Assembly: GCF_000417875.1 (NCBI RefSeq)
Contig: NW_006920894.1
Location: 70,970-99,013 of the forward strand
Length of the DNA stretch: 28,044 nucleotides
Source: Pseudozyma flocculosa PF-1
Taxonomy: Eukaryota; Basidiomycota; Ustilaginomycetes; Ustilaginales; Ustilaginaceae
Direction: 5' to 3'
Position 1 is the first letter of the stretch. Each line of letters opens with the position of its first letter. The notes beneath the pieces were generated by a model. The model saw nothing but the letters and a program-made list of their open reading frames with translations. It was not told the DNA's origin and did no database searches. Below, piece by piece: positions 1 through 11,500 of this stretch. Made by a program: the position numbers and the translations under genes.

Positions 1-1268
1 TTTGTCTCTCGTGCTGCTGGCTCTGCCTCCTGGCCTCGCCTCGCCTCGCCTGGCCAGGCCGGCCTCGCCTCCCTGCCTGCCTGCCCGTTCGTCTGGCGCG
101 GACCTCCTTTGTCTTGAAATTCGAGCCGCAGGGGGCGGGCGAAGGGGGCCGCGCCCACCAACCCACACCCACGCCAGCCAGGCCCAGAGCCGGGGCAATC
201 AGGCGGGCGGGCAGGGGCTGGACGTCGCAGCACTCGCAGGCCAGGCCAATTTGGCCGCCGCCGACGGGGGAGAGGGCGGCGAGGGCCAGGGCGAGGGCGA
301 AGCAAGATGGGGGGCAAGGCAGGGCAAGCAAGGCCAGCAGGCAGGCGGAGGCGGCCCTCGAGATTTTCCAAAAATTCTGCAGGCGGCCACAGGCAGGGCG
401 CCAGGGTGTGGGCACAGATCAGACAACCGCCGGCGCCCAAACGCCCACCGCTTTGCTTTTCTCGCCAGGCAGGCCAGGGCCAGGCCGGGCCAGAGAGCCC
501 AGCCAACCAGCCGGCCAGCCAAACCCTGGCGTGCGCTGGGCCCCCCTTCCAACAGGAGGAGCTGCCGGGCCTGGGGGCTGGTGCTGGTGCCGCTGCCTGC
601 TTGCCCGCTCTACGTGGGTGGCACCGCCCCGGGCCCCCTCTGATCCCTTGCTCTGCCCGTCGTTGCTCCTTCTCGCTGATCACCATCCTCGCCCACCCCT
701 TTTCGACCACGAGTGCACCGCTCCGTCATCTCTCCAGCAAGCAAGAGCATAGCCAGGGCGCCGCAGACGGTCCGAGTCCAGCCAGCAGTGCAGCGCAGCT
801 CCATTCCGCCTCCTCGGCCACGTATCCGAACGGCCAGCAGACCGAATCGCAGGGTAGCGTAGCCCGCCTGCAGCAGCCCAAGGCGAGATCGGAGACCATC
901 CGCCCGCTAGGTGCCACCGTCCCAGCCTCGTTACCATCGCCACCACCCCTGTTGTCTCGGACTCGCCGCATTCGACCTCGACTCGACGGGATCGCCGCAC
1001 CGACCAGTCAAACCATCGCGGACCAGATCCGATAGATCTGGGCTTCCACGGGCGTCGCCTCCAGGCAAGTCGCAGCGTCTCGGACAGTCAGAGACGGGCT
1101 TGCGACCTGCGCATCCTCGACCCCCTTCACCCTTGACCTTTTCTGTCCGGCACGGTTCAGCAGCCACCAGCAGCCGCGGATCGATCCGAACCCGAGCAAA
1201 CGACGTCTCTCGTCGTCTCGCGAGTCGACTGACCGACTGACCGTCCGTCCGCCGCCGCCGCCGCCGCC
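1..1268 (+). promoter_or_regulatory. 5' region of the chitin synthase gene
   Basis: No credible gene is seen here. The long open frames on both strands are a by-product of GC richness and translate to Pro/Ala/Arg/Gly low complexity with no recognisable domain. Positions 1-560 are very rich in CAGGC/GCCTG words, including a 10-bp palindrome CCTGGCCAGG at 49-58 and an interrupted palindrome GGCCAATTTGGCC near 243-255. Positions 640-760 are pyrimidine-rich and may be near the transcription start. The last bases before the start codon are a run of CCG triplets leading into a good initiation context (gccgccATGG). No TATA box was identified with confidence. Confidence 0.5.
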
Positions 1269-4200
1269 ATGGCTCACAACTCTGCGGGTCAGAGTGGAGA
1301 CCTGGTCTCTCTGCTGGCCGCCAACGGCACCCCGTCCGAGGATGGCCTTTCGCTCATCCTCCAGCAGCGCTTCCGCGCCGAGCAGCCCTACACCCGCCTC
1401 TCTTCCACCACCCTCGTCGTCGTGAACCCGCTCCGCCCCCTCAGCAACCTCAGCGATGCCAGCGCCGAAGAGTACAAGGCAAAGTGCTACAGGAACGCGC
1501 AGTGGGAGCAGCAGCGCGCCGAGAGCCCAGAGGACGCGCTGCCGCCCCACCCTTACGAGCTCGCCGCGCGCGTCTACCACATGATGGAGAGGAGCAAAGA
1601 GTCCCAGAGCGTCGTCTTTGGGTGAGTCGGACCGCCTCGCCCGCCGAGCCCCGCGCTTTGCTCGATACCGAGCGCAGGGACGCTGACCTTGCTTGGTCCC
1701 TGCCCCGCTCCTCTTTTCTGACCCTGACCCGTCATCGCAGCGGCATGACCGACTCTGGCAAGTCGTACACCTCCAAGCTCTTCACGCAGCAGCTCCTGCG
1801 CCTCTCGGCGTCGAGCGGCAAGCGCGAGCTCCGCCTCGCCGAGCAGGTCAAGAGCCTCGACGTGCTGCTCAACTCGTTTGGCAGCGCCAAGACCAAGGCC
1901 AACGGCAACGCCTCCCGGCACGGTCGCTACCTCGAGCTCCACTATGACCGGTCCGCACGCCTCTCGGCGGCCAAGGTGCTGACGTTTGGCCTCGAGAAGC
2001 GCCGCGTCAACCGCCTGGCGCCCGAGGAGCGCACCTTCCACGTCTTCTACCAGTTGCTGGCCGGTGCCAGCGCCGACGAGCGCGACGCCCTCAAGCTCGA
2101 CGATGTCACCTCGTACGCGCTGCTCGCCTCTTCCGGTTGCTACCGCCTGCCCGGCGGGCCCTCGAGCGACGACGCCATCGCCATGGACGAGCTCCGCGCC
2201 GCCATGAAGGTGCTCGGATTCAAGCAGAAGCAGGTCAACGGTATCTTTACCATCCTCTCGGCCATCCTGCTCCTCGGCAACCTCGAGTTCGGGCAGCCCC
2301 ACGAGGCCGCCGAGGCGTCCCACGTCACCAACCGCGCGGTGCTCGACGACGTGGCCGACCTGCTCGGCGTGCCCGCCGAGGACCTCGAGCTGGCCCTGAC
2401 GAGCAAGTCGCGCTTCGTCCGCCGCGAGCTGGTCAACTCGTTCCTCGGCCCCGAGGCCTCGGCAGCCCAGCGCGACAGCCTGATGCGGGACCTTTATGCC
2501 ACGCTCTTCGCCTTTGTCGTCGAGACTGCCAACCACAAGATTGCACCCGGCTCCGACGAGGCCTTCCCCACGCACATTGTTCAGCTCGATGCGCCCGGCT
2601 TCCAGTCGCGCGCCAGCGGCAGCATCGGCGGTGCGCCGCCGGGCGGGCAGCAGGCCGACCGCTTCGAGGAGTTTGCCTTCAACACGCTGGCCGAGCTCGT
2701 CGAGAACTGGTCGCTGAGGCGCACCTTTGACGACTCTGACCCGCGCGCCAAGGCGCAGATCGACGACGGCGTCTGCCCGACGGACGTGGCCTACAGCGAC
2801 AACTCGGCCTGCGTCGAGCTGCTGCGCGGCAGCATCGTCGGAACCTCGTCCGACCGGATGCCCGGTGGCCTCCTCGGCGTGCTGGACGCGGCGGTGGACA
2901 AGGTGCGCTCCGGCGCCGCCGCCGAGGACGACGACGCTTCGCTGCTCAACGAGCTCGACCGCCACGTCGCCCACGGCTCGTACGTGGCCTCACGCAGCGG
3001 CGCGCAGCAGGCGTCGATCCCGTCCTTTGGCGTCAAGCACTACCAGGGCACGTGCTCGTACGCTGCCAATGGCTTCGTCGAGCGCGACCTCGACCTCTTT
3101 GATTCCGCCTTCGTCCAGCTGCTCCGACGGGCGATCAACCCGTTTGTCGCCAAGCTGTTCGCCGGGCCAAGCCTGGCGACCGAGTCGCACCCGCTCGACG
3201 CCAACACGATCGTCACCGCCCAGGTCTCGGTGCGGCCGTTGAGGAGACCTACGCCGCTGCAGCCCGACGAGGCCGTCGAGCCGCTGCTCGACTCGCACAA
3301 GGTCTACGGCGTCACCCGCCAGCTCAACGCCTGCGTGTCCGAGATCCTCGCGACGATGGCGCAGGCCGGGCAGATCTGGAACGTCACCTGCCTTCGGCCC
3401 AACGACATCTCCCAGCCGGGCTCCTTTGACAGCCGCCGCGTCAAGAGCCAGGTCAAGGCGCTTGCGCTGCCCGAGATGGTGGCGCGCAAGAAGAGCGACT
3501 TCGTCTACGGCATGCCGCACGACGAGTTCTGCCTGCGGTACAGCGACTGGGTCATCCCGGCCGCTATGACGGCGGGCGTCTCCGAGGAAAGGGAAAAGGT
3601 TCAGGCGTTCGCCATCGCCAACGCGCTGCGCGACGGGATCGACTTTCGGCTGGGCAACAGCCAGGTGTGGCTGTCGTACCCGACCTGGAGGAGGCTCGAG
3701 GATCGGGTGCGGTCGACTGAGCCGGACACGTTCGCTGCCAGCACCAGGGACGACGACGAGATCCGCTCGTCGGGATCGCCGACCTACCCGCCGGACGGCA
3801 AGGACCCGCAGCAGCAGCGCCGGTTCCTCGGCGTCGGCAACAACCATGGCGAGTCGGACCTCGCCGACGGCAAGGCCGGCTTTGACGCCAGCGCCGAGGA
3901 CCTGCTGCTCAGCCGGCCGTCGAACGTGTCGGACCCCTTCCGCTCCCCGGGCGACGAGCGGTCGCTCAAGGGCGGCGCGCCGGACAGCCTGGCGGGCTGG
4001 GGCTCCGAGTACGACAAGCGCGCCTACGGCGAGGCCAACGCCGGCCTGATTGGCACGCTGGAAAAGGACGGCGCGCTCGAGAACCGCGCCATCGACGCCG
4101 TCGAAGAGATTCCGACGACGGCCATCCGCCGGTGGTGGGTCCGCCTCACGTGGCTCGTGACGTGGTGGATCCCGTCGTTCTGCCTGTCGCGCTGCGGCGG

Positions 4201-7200
4201 CATGAAGCGGCCCGACGTCCAGATGGCGTGGCGCGAAAAGTTCACCATCTGCTTCCTCATCGCCTTCATCTGCGGCGTCATCCTCTTCTACGTCATCGTC
4301 TTTGGCCGCCTGCTCTGCCCCGACTACGACAAGGCCTGGACCGCCGACCAGCTGGGCCAGCACGCGGGCACCGACGACTACTACGCCGCCATCCACGGCA
4401 CTGTGTACGACTTCACCAAGTTCTACAAGAACGACCACTCGGACATTGCCAACCTGCAGACCGACGACACGACGATGCTGATGCTGGCGGGCCAGGACCT
4501 CACCAACTACTTCCCCGTCCCGCTCAGCGTCGGCTGCCAGCTGCTCGTCACCGACGACAGCCTGGCGCTGCAGCCCAACGCCAACAACACGCCCACCATC
4601 ACCCAGGCGGTCCACACCTCGGGCCGGCTGCAGGGCGACCAGTCGTCGAAGCTGGCCGACCCACAGTGGTACCCGGACCGCCTGATCCCCTACATCAAGC
4701 GCTACCGAAAGGGCTACTTCGTCTACACGGGCAAGGAGATCTCGCGCGGCGGCGAGTACAACGACTGGGCCACGGTCAACGGCAAGCTCTATGACCTCAC
4801 CGACTACATGAACACGCTCTCGCTGCAGAGCACCAACGCCGCCTACAAGTTCCTCGACTCAAGCGTCAGCGACCTGTTCAAGAGCCAGGCGGGCCAGGAC
4901 ATCACCGGCGACTTCCACACGGCCATGAACGCGCTCAACGAGACCTACCGCGGCGCCACCCAGGCCTGCCTGGACAACGTCTTCTACCGCGGCCGCTCCG
5001 ACTTCCGCGACACGCCGAGGTGCCAGGTGCAAAACTACCTGCTGCTCGCCTTTTCCCTGATCCTCGTCGCCACCATCCTGGCCAAGTTCGTCGCGGCGCT
5101 CCAGCTGGGCACCAAGCGCAACCCGGAGCAGCAGGACAAGTTTGTCATCTGCCAGGTGCCGTGCTACACCGAGGGCGAGGACGAGCTGCGCAAGACGATC
5201 GACTCGCTGGCGGGCCTCCAGTACGACGACAAGCGCAAGCTCCTCTTCCTCATCTGCGACGGCATGATTGTCGGCAGCGGCAACGAGCGTCCGACGCCGC
5301 GCATCGTGCTCGACATCCTCGGCGTCGACCCCAAGATCGACCCCGAACCGCTCATGTTCAAGTCGGTCGCCGAAGGCTCCAAGCAGCTCAACTACGGCAA
5401 GGTCTACTCGGGCCTCTACGAGTTCGAGGGTCACGTCGTGCCCTACATTGTCGTCGTCAAGGTGGGCCGCCCCAGCGAGAGGTCGAGGCCCGGCAACCGC
5501 GGCAAGCGTGACACCCAGATCCTCCTGATGCGCTACCTCAACCGCGTCCACTTCGATGCCCCCATGTACCCGCTGGAGCTCGAGATCTACCATCAGATGA
5601 AGAACGTCATCGGCATCGACCCGGCCTTTTACGAGTACATCCTCATGGTCGACGCTGACACGTCGGTCGAAAAGGAGGGCCTCAACAGGCTGGTCGCCGT
5701 CTGCGCCGACGACTCGCGCATCATCGCCATCTGCGGCGAGACGAGCCTCGACAACGCCGAGGGCTCGTGGTGGACCATGATCCAGGTGTACGAGTACTAC
5801 ATCTCGCACCACCTGTCCAAGGCCTTCGAGTCGCTGTTTGGCAGCGTCACCTGCCTGCCCGGATGCTTCTCGATGTACCGCATCCGCAGCTCAGACAAGG
5901 GCCGGCCGCTCTTCATCTCGAACCGCATCATCGACGACTACTCCGAGAACCGCGTCGACACCTTGCACAAGAAAAACCTGCTCCACCTCGGAGAGGACCG
6001 CTACCTGACGACGCTGGTGCTCAAGCACTTCCCGGCCTTCCGCACCAAGTTTATCCAGGACGCCAAGGCGCAGACGGCGGCGCCCGACCGCTTCGGCGTC
6101 CTGCTCTCGCAGCGACGTCGCTGGATCAACTCGACCATCCACAACCTGGCCGAGCTGGTGCTCATGGAGGAGCTCTGCGGCTTCTGCCTGTTTTCGATGC
6201 GCTTCATCGTCTTCATCGACCTGATCGGCACCATCATCCTCCCCGCCACGGCCATCTACCTCGTCTACCTCATCGTCATCACCTCGACCGGCAAGGCGGC
6301 CGTGCCCATCATCTCGATTGCCATGATCGCCGCCGTCTACGGCCTGCAGGCCATCATCTTCCTCGTCAAGCGGCAGTGGCAGTACATCGGCTGGCTCGTC
6401 ATCTACGTCCTGGCCTACCCCGTCTTCTCCTTTTTCCTGCCCCTCTACTCGTTCTGGCACATGGACGACTTCTCGTGGGGCAACACGCGTATCGTCGTGG
6501 GCGAAAAGGGCGCCAAGAAGATCATCGCCGGCACCGACGACGAGCCCTACGACGACTCGATGATCCCCGTCAAGAAGTTTAGCGAGTACCAGCGCGACGT
6601 CTGGGACCAGGGCGGCGCCCCCTCGGTCCGCTCCGGCATGACGGGGGCAGAGAGCCTGGGTCCGTTTGGCAACTCTTACGCCGTGCCCCACAGCGGCCCG
6701 CCGAGCATGTACAAGGCCGGCAGCGCCTACGCCGGATCCGCCGCCGGCTCCGAGTATGGCGCCCCGTCGTACGAGGCCGACTATTTCCGCGACACCAACG
6801 TCATTCAGCAGTCGCACTCGCGCGCCGCCTCCAACAGCGTCTCGCGCCTCGGAGGCGGCGGGTCCCAGGGTCCGACGCGGATGAGCTCGATGAACTTTGC
6901 CCAGCAGCCCAACCCGTCGATGCAGTTTGGCACCGGAACGCCGTCGATGTTCGGCATGCCCGCCATGGGCAGCATGTACGGCATGGGCGGCGGGCCCGCG
7001 CCACCGCCGGCCTCGATGTACGGCATGCCCGCTCCCGGCGGCGCACAGTCGATGTACGGCATGCCGCCCGTCCTGCCGCCCATGGGCGGCCACTCGCCGT
7101 CGGCGTCCGACGACTTTAACCGCAACTCGACGATGCCGCTGGCCCAGCAGATGACGGGCGGCGCCATGTGGGGCCAGGGGGGTATGGCTCGACCGCAGTC

Positions 7201-7465
7201 GACGTTCTCGACGCTCAACACGGGCGGCAACCCCTTCGCGCCAGCGCCCACGCAGCTGCCGGTCAGCGAGTCGGCGGAGCCGTCCGACGAGGATCTCCAG
7301 GCGGCGGTGCGCACCTACCTGGCCAACCAGCCCAACCTGATGAGCGTCACCAAGCGCAGCGTGCGCGAGGCCGTCACGGCGAGCTTCCCCAACGCCGACC
7401 TGGCGGGCAAGAAGGCGACCATCAACAAGGCGATTGACGACACGCTAAGCGGAGCGGCCCAGTAG
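1269..7465 (+). CDS. mcs1: Class V chitin synthase with N-terminal myosin motor-like domain
   Basis: Plasma-membrane enzyme that polymerises UDP-GlcNAc into chitin at growing tips, fused to a myosin-like head. Exon 1 is 1269-1621, the intron 1622-1740 (GTGAGT...CAG), exon 2 1741-7465; spliced length 2025 residues, close to Ustilago maydis Mcs1. The start is the first ATG of the myosin frame, in strong context. Order: motor-like domain about residues 20-775, with P-loop GMTDSGKS (119-126), switch I-like NASRHG (174-179) and switch II-like DAPGFQ (401-406); hydrophobic segments near 917-936 and 952-976; cytochrome b5-like folds near 985-1040 and 1120-1150; a membrane segment near 1216-1241; then the GT2 catalytic domain with DAD (1422-1424), GEDR (1535-1538) and QRRRW (1575-1579); three or more C-terminal membrane helices; a Met/Gly/Pro-rich linker with SMYGM repeats (1853-1893); and a DEK-C-like tail (about 1966-2025). 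The intron falls just before the P-loop. It converges on the HSF gene. Confidence 0.97.
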
Positions 7466-8075
7466 CGGCGTCGGTCCCCTCCCCTTCCCCCTCCTTTCCT
7501 ACTCTCGCCTGGACAATCGCCTCACCGATCGCCAGACCCATCCTCTCCCTCTGCTCCCATTCCTCCCAGGCCTCTCTATCTCCTCTCTCACCATTATTAT
7601 ATCGCTCCATCTCCGCTCGCTCATCTCCCTCGACATCTCTTTTCCATCTCGTCCGCGCACGACATGCACATGGTCACCTCGTTCGTCGCCGATTAAGCTG
7701 CGTCGCTCGCTCCTTTTGTCAACCCCCTCTCGCCCTGCTCGGCCGGGTGTGGCCCTCTCGTTTGACACAACGTCGTAGACACCTCCTTGGCGCCCTCGAG
7801 CACCCGCCTCTCTTCTCTCGCTCCGAGCCTCGTTGAAATGGACCTTTTCCTCTCGTTCTCTCTTACTCTCTCTCGCTTTCGAGCCTCCGAGCTTTGGAGG
7901 TTTCGCGGTTTGAGAGGTTGTCCCTCTGATTTCTCGTTTGGTTCGTGCGCGTGCGCCGAGGATCTGATCCTGACAGAGGCGCCAAGGAAGGATGAAAAAT
8001 GCAAATGCGGAGGGATGGGGCAGGGATGCGCGGCGGGCTGGGTTGCGGACGTGCATCCATGATGGCCGCCTGGCT

Positions 8076-8110
8076 GAGCTGAGCTGAGCTGAGCTGAGCT
8101 GAGCCGAGCT
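8076..8110. repeat. GAGCT pentanucleotide microsatellite
   Basis: Five perfect GAGCT units are followed by one GAGCC and one more GAGCT, 35 bp in all. It lies in the noncoding space between two convergent genes. Confidence 0.95.
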
Positions 8111-8183
8111 GGACGTGCGTACGCCGCAAGCCGGGTCCCCCACCAAATTTTGATCGAGAGGGCGTGTGCCCGCACTCCCCCCT

Positions 8184-8202
8184 CCCCCCCCCCCCCCCCC
8201 CC
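8184..8202. repeat. Poly-C homopolymer, 19 bases
   Basis: An uninterrupted run of 19 C on the + strand, preceded by CCCCCCT. It is noncoding and lies downstream of the HSF gene, about 330 bases past its stop. The run length may be inexact in the assembly, since long homopolymers are error-prone. Confidence 0.9.
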
Positions 8203-8531
8203 GACCCGCGTCCAGAAAGCGACTGACTAGAAACAGACAAGCACGATATCTTCATCGTCATCTGCATCTCATCGGTCACGGCGACGGATCATACAAGTAC
8301 AAGGACAACGGAAAAGCGAAAGCGAAAGGAAAAGAAAACCCCCAGCTTCGTGGCTACCCGACCGATATCATCTTTCTCCTCCTCCCTCTCTCTCTCCTCA
8401 TGCCTGCTGGACACCTCCCTGCTCTGCTCTGGCACCGGGCTCGACGCCATGGTACGCACATCAGACTTCCCCTTGGCGACGGATCGAGAGAGCGCGACAC
8501 AGCTCGACTTAAGCCTCACCCCGATCACCCC

Positions 8532-11500
8532 TCACGGCGCCGCCGTCGAACGGGCCGACGAGGGACTCAGGCTCTTCCTCGTCTTTTTGCCGCTCCGCGC
8601 CGCGCCCGCCGCGCCGAACGACATCGAGTCAAACTCGACCTCGTCGCTGCTCGTCGCGTTCTCGACCGTCGTCGACTTCCGCTTCTTGATCCGGTCGTTG
8701 CTCAGCGACAGCGACGACGGCGCGCGACCACCGACGCCGGTGCCGGCGCCGTTGGACGGAGGCGGCGTCGAAATCGACATGGGCGTCGCCTGTCCGGCGG
8801 CGCCACTGCCGACGCTGCCCGAGAGCGGCGTCGACGATGTCGGTTCCGCGATCCCCCACGAGCCCACCACGGGCGTCGAGTGCGCCGACGAAGCCGTCGA
8901 GTTGGTCGCGGTGTTGGCTGTTGCAGTAACCTCGCCGCCATGTCCCGCTCCATTGATGGCAGTCGACGGAGCGCCGGTGCCAAACACGTCGGACAGGCCG
9001 TTGCCAGCATCCCCGCCCTGCAGGAACGCCGCCGTCGTGCCCGGCGAAAAGGCAAACGAGGGCGAGGTGCCGATGCCGTCGTGGTCGTCCAGCATCCCGC
9101 CAAGGCCCAGGCCCGTGCCAAAGATGCTGCTGTCGCTGCCGCCAGCACCGTCCCCGCCAATGCCGTTGCTCGGAGAAGTGGCGGCATGGAACGCCGCCGG
9201 GCTCTGACCAGGTGCTTGGCTGGGGTCGACAAACTGGTTGAGGAATGAGTCGACGTCAAAGTCGGCGTCCAATCCGCCGCCGCCGTTCAAGCTCGGAGCG
9301 ACGGCGGATGAAGGCACGCCGCCGTCAACGCCAACAGCCGGCGCTAGACCGGCATCGACCGCGTTGGCCGCGTAGGCCGAAGGCGGCTGCGACGCATCCG
9401 GCAACGACAACCCTTGGAAGGCCTGGTCCACGGCCGGGGCATTTGCAGTCAGGTGGGTCCAGCTCTTGTTGTCGGCACCGTTACGGCTGTTGCCGCTGTT
9501 GTTGTTGTTGTTGTTGTTGTTGGTGCCGCTGCTGAATCCTGGCGTCTGTCCCATCGAAGAGGCCGGGCTAGGGCCGCCGGGTGCCGCGGGGGCTGCCGTG
9601 TTGCTGCTCGCGAACGACTGCAGGATACTCGGGTCTAGCTTCAGGCTCTCGACCAGCGAGTTGATGCTGTTCTGCACCTGATCGACGTCTGCCGCCGTCC
9701 CCTGGATGTCACGCGTGACCCGCGCGAGCGGCAGGCCGACCTGCTGGTTGTTGGCGGCGTCCGCTGCGCCGAGGAACGAGTCCGGAGCAAGGCTGGCGGC
9801 GTGATGGGCGAGAGGGAGGTTGGAGCCGGACTGCGACCTCGCTCCGGCGAGCTTGGGCTGCGTGCGCGACGGCGAGTGCACCAATGCCTGCGAGAGCCCG
9901 GCGACCTTGGACAGAGCGTCGTGCTCGAGGCTGCCGTTGGCTTGCGCCTTGCTCTGCTGCTGCGCCTTGCCCTTGCTCGCGCCGTTGGCCTTGCTCCTGC
10001 CCTTCCCCGAGGCTCGAGATGTAGCGGCCGTTTTCGCCGGCGGCGTCGTTTCAAAAGAAAAGCGCGAGTCATCGACGCCGTTGGTTTTGCCGCCGGTGCT
10101 GCTGCCTGCAAAGTAGTCCTGATCGCCGCTGCTGTTGCCGCTCGCGATAGCCTGCTGCAGCGCCGCCACCATCTGCGGGTCAAGCTTAAAGCCGCCTCCC
10201 GGGGTTGAGGCGGCTGAGTTGGTGCCGCCCTGGTTTGCCGCGCCCGCGCCAAAGAGGTTGGCGAGCCATGCGCTGCCTTCGCCCGAGGTCAAGGCGTTGA
10301 GAATTGAATTACCTGTCTGCGATGACAGCCGGCGGGACCCGCCCGGCGTCGAAACGGCCTCGGGCGCAAAGTCGGGCAGACTGACCGGCTTCCTCGGCGG
10401 CGAACCCAGAGCGGTGAAGCGTGAGGAAGAGCTGAATGCCGGATCGGCATTCTGCGGAGGGGAGTTGCCTTTCGGGCTGTCCTCGTTCGAGAACCGCATG
10501 GCGGCGGGCAGCTCCTCGATCTCTTCATCTTCGAGTGGCAGCTCCATGCTACTGAAGTCGTTGAGGCCGCCACCGCCGCCTCTGCCATCTTCGATCATCA
10601 GGCGGTCCGGGCGCAGCGGGCGCACACTGGATCCGGGTCCGCCACGACCCTTGGCAGCCGAGACGGTGGCGGCGTGGCTCGCGCCGTCCTCGCCGTCTTG
10701 GGCACCGAACACGCCGGCGAGGAAGCGCAAGATCTTGTTGATCGTCTCTTGCTGCCGCTTTGCGCGCTGCCGGCTCTCGATGGCCTCTTGCCAGAGGCTC
10801 TGGTTGGAGTTTTGCAGGTGGCGCAGGTCGGTCGAGATGCTATTCTGCGCCGTCTTGATCGCGTTGATGGCGTTGAGGACGCTCGTCAGCTGCAGCGCGC
10901 CCTGCTCGCCGTTTGCCGCCGCACCGAGGCCGAAGTCGCCCTTGAGCATCGACGCGGGGTGGGTGAGCTCGTTGCTCATCGGCTCCTTCTCCTTGTCGGC
11001 GTCGTGATGGTGGTCGCGAACACCCTTCTTGCGCTGCACGCGGGCAAGCCACTCGGGGTGATCGCGGTGGAAGTTTGGGTTGGAAAACTCCCACAGCTCG
11101 CTCTCGGTGGGCGAGTCGTGCTTGAGCGCTCCCTGCTGGAGGTGCGGCACCTTGTGGAAGCCGTACATGTTGAGCTGCCGAACGAACGACGAGAAGCGGT
11201 TGTGCTTGAAGAACCGCGGCAGCACCTCGTCTCCGAAGCGGACGTGGTTTGGCACGAAGAACGAGGCGCCGTCCGGCGACCACCGGATCAGCTCGTCGGT
11301 GTTTGGATCGTCGACCATGCTGTGCGAGGCAGAGGCATCGGGGCAGGGGAGATGATGACCAAGTCAGTCGACGCAACCCAAAGGGGCAAGATCAAGCGCT
11401 GCCTGCTGGGCGGCTCGACTCACCTCCTGAGCTTGTTGAGGAATGCCGGGTTGTTTTTATTGGTCGGGATCGCCCGAGCAGCATCGCTTGCGGCATAGGC

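Larger units (their letters stand above)
7466..8531. other. Convergent intergenic region (chitin synthase / HSF1)
   Basis: This holds the 3' ends of two convergent genes. The first 200 bases are CT-rich (3' UTR-like), with an A/T patch ttattatat near 7593-7602. It also contains a GAGCT pentanucleotide repeat at 8076-8110 and a homopolymer of 19 C at 8184-8202. Short open frames on both strands are Ser/Arg/Leu-rich and unrecognisable, and I treat them as noncoding. Confidence 0.6.

Noticed and set aside
1..1240. Overlapping plus-strand open frames of 200-240 codons upstream of the chitin synthase.
   Set aside because: Low-complexity Pro/Ala/Arg sequence, no start context or domain; explained by CAGGC-rich composition.
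1574..7093. Long minus-strand open frames opposite the chitin synthase (e.g. 1574-2974, 2990-4615, 4859-5812, 5891-7093).
   Set aside because: They mirror the GC-biased third positions of the real gene and have Val/Gly/Arg/Glu-rich low-complexity translations without domains.
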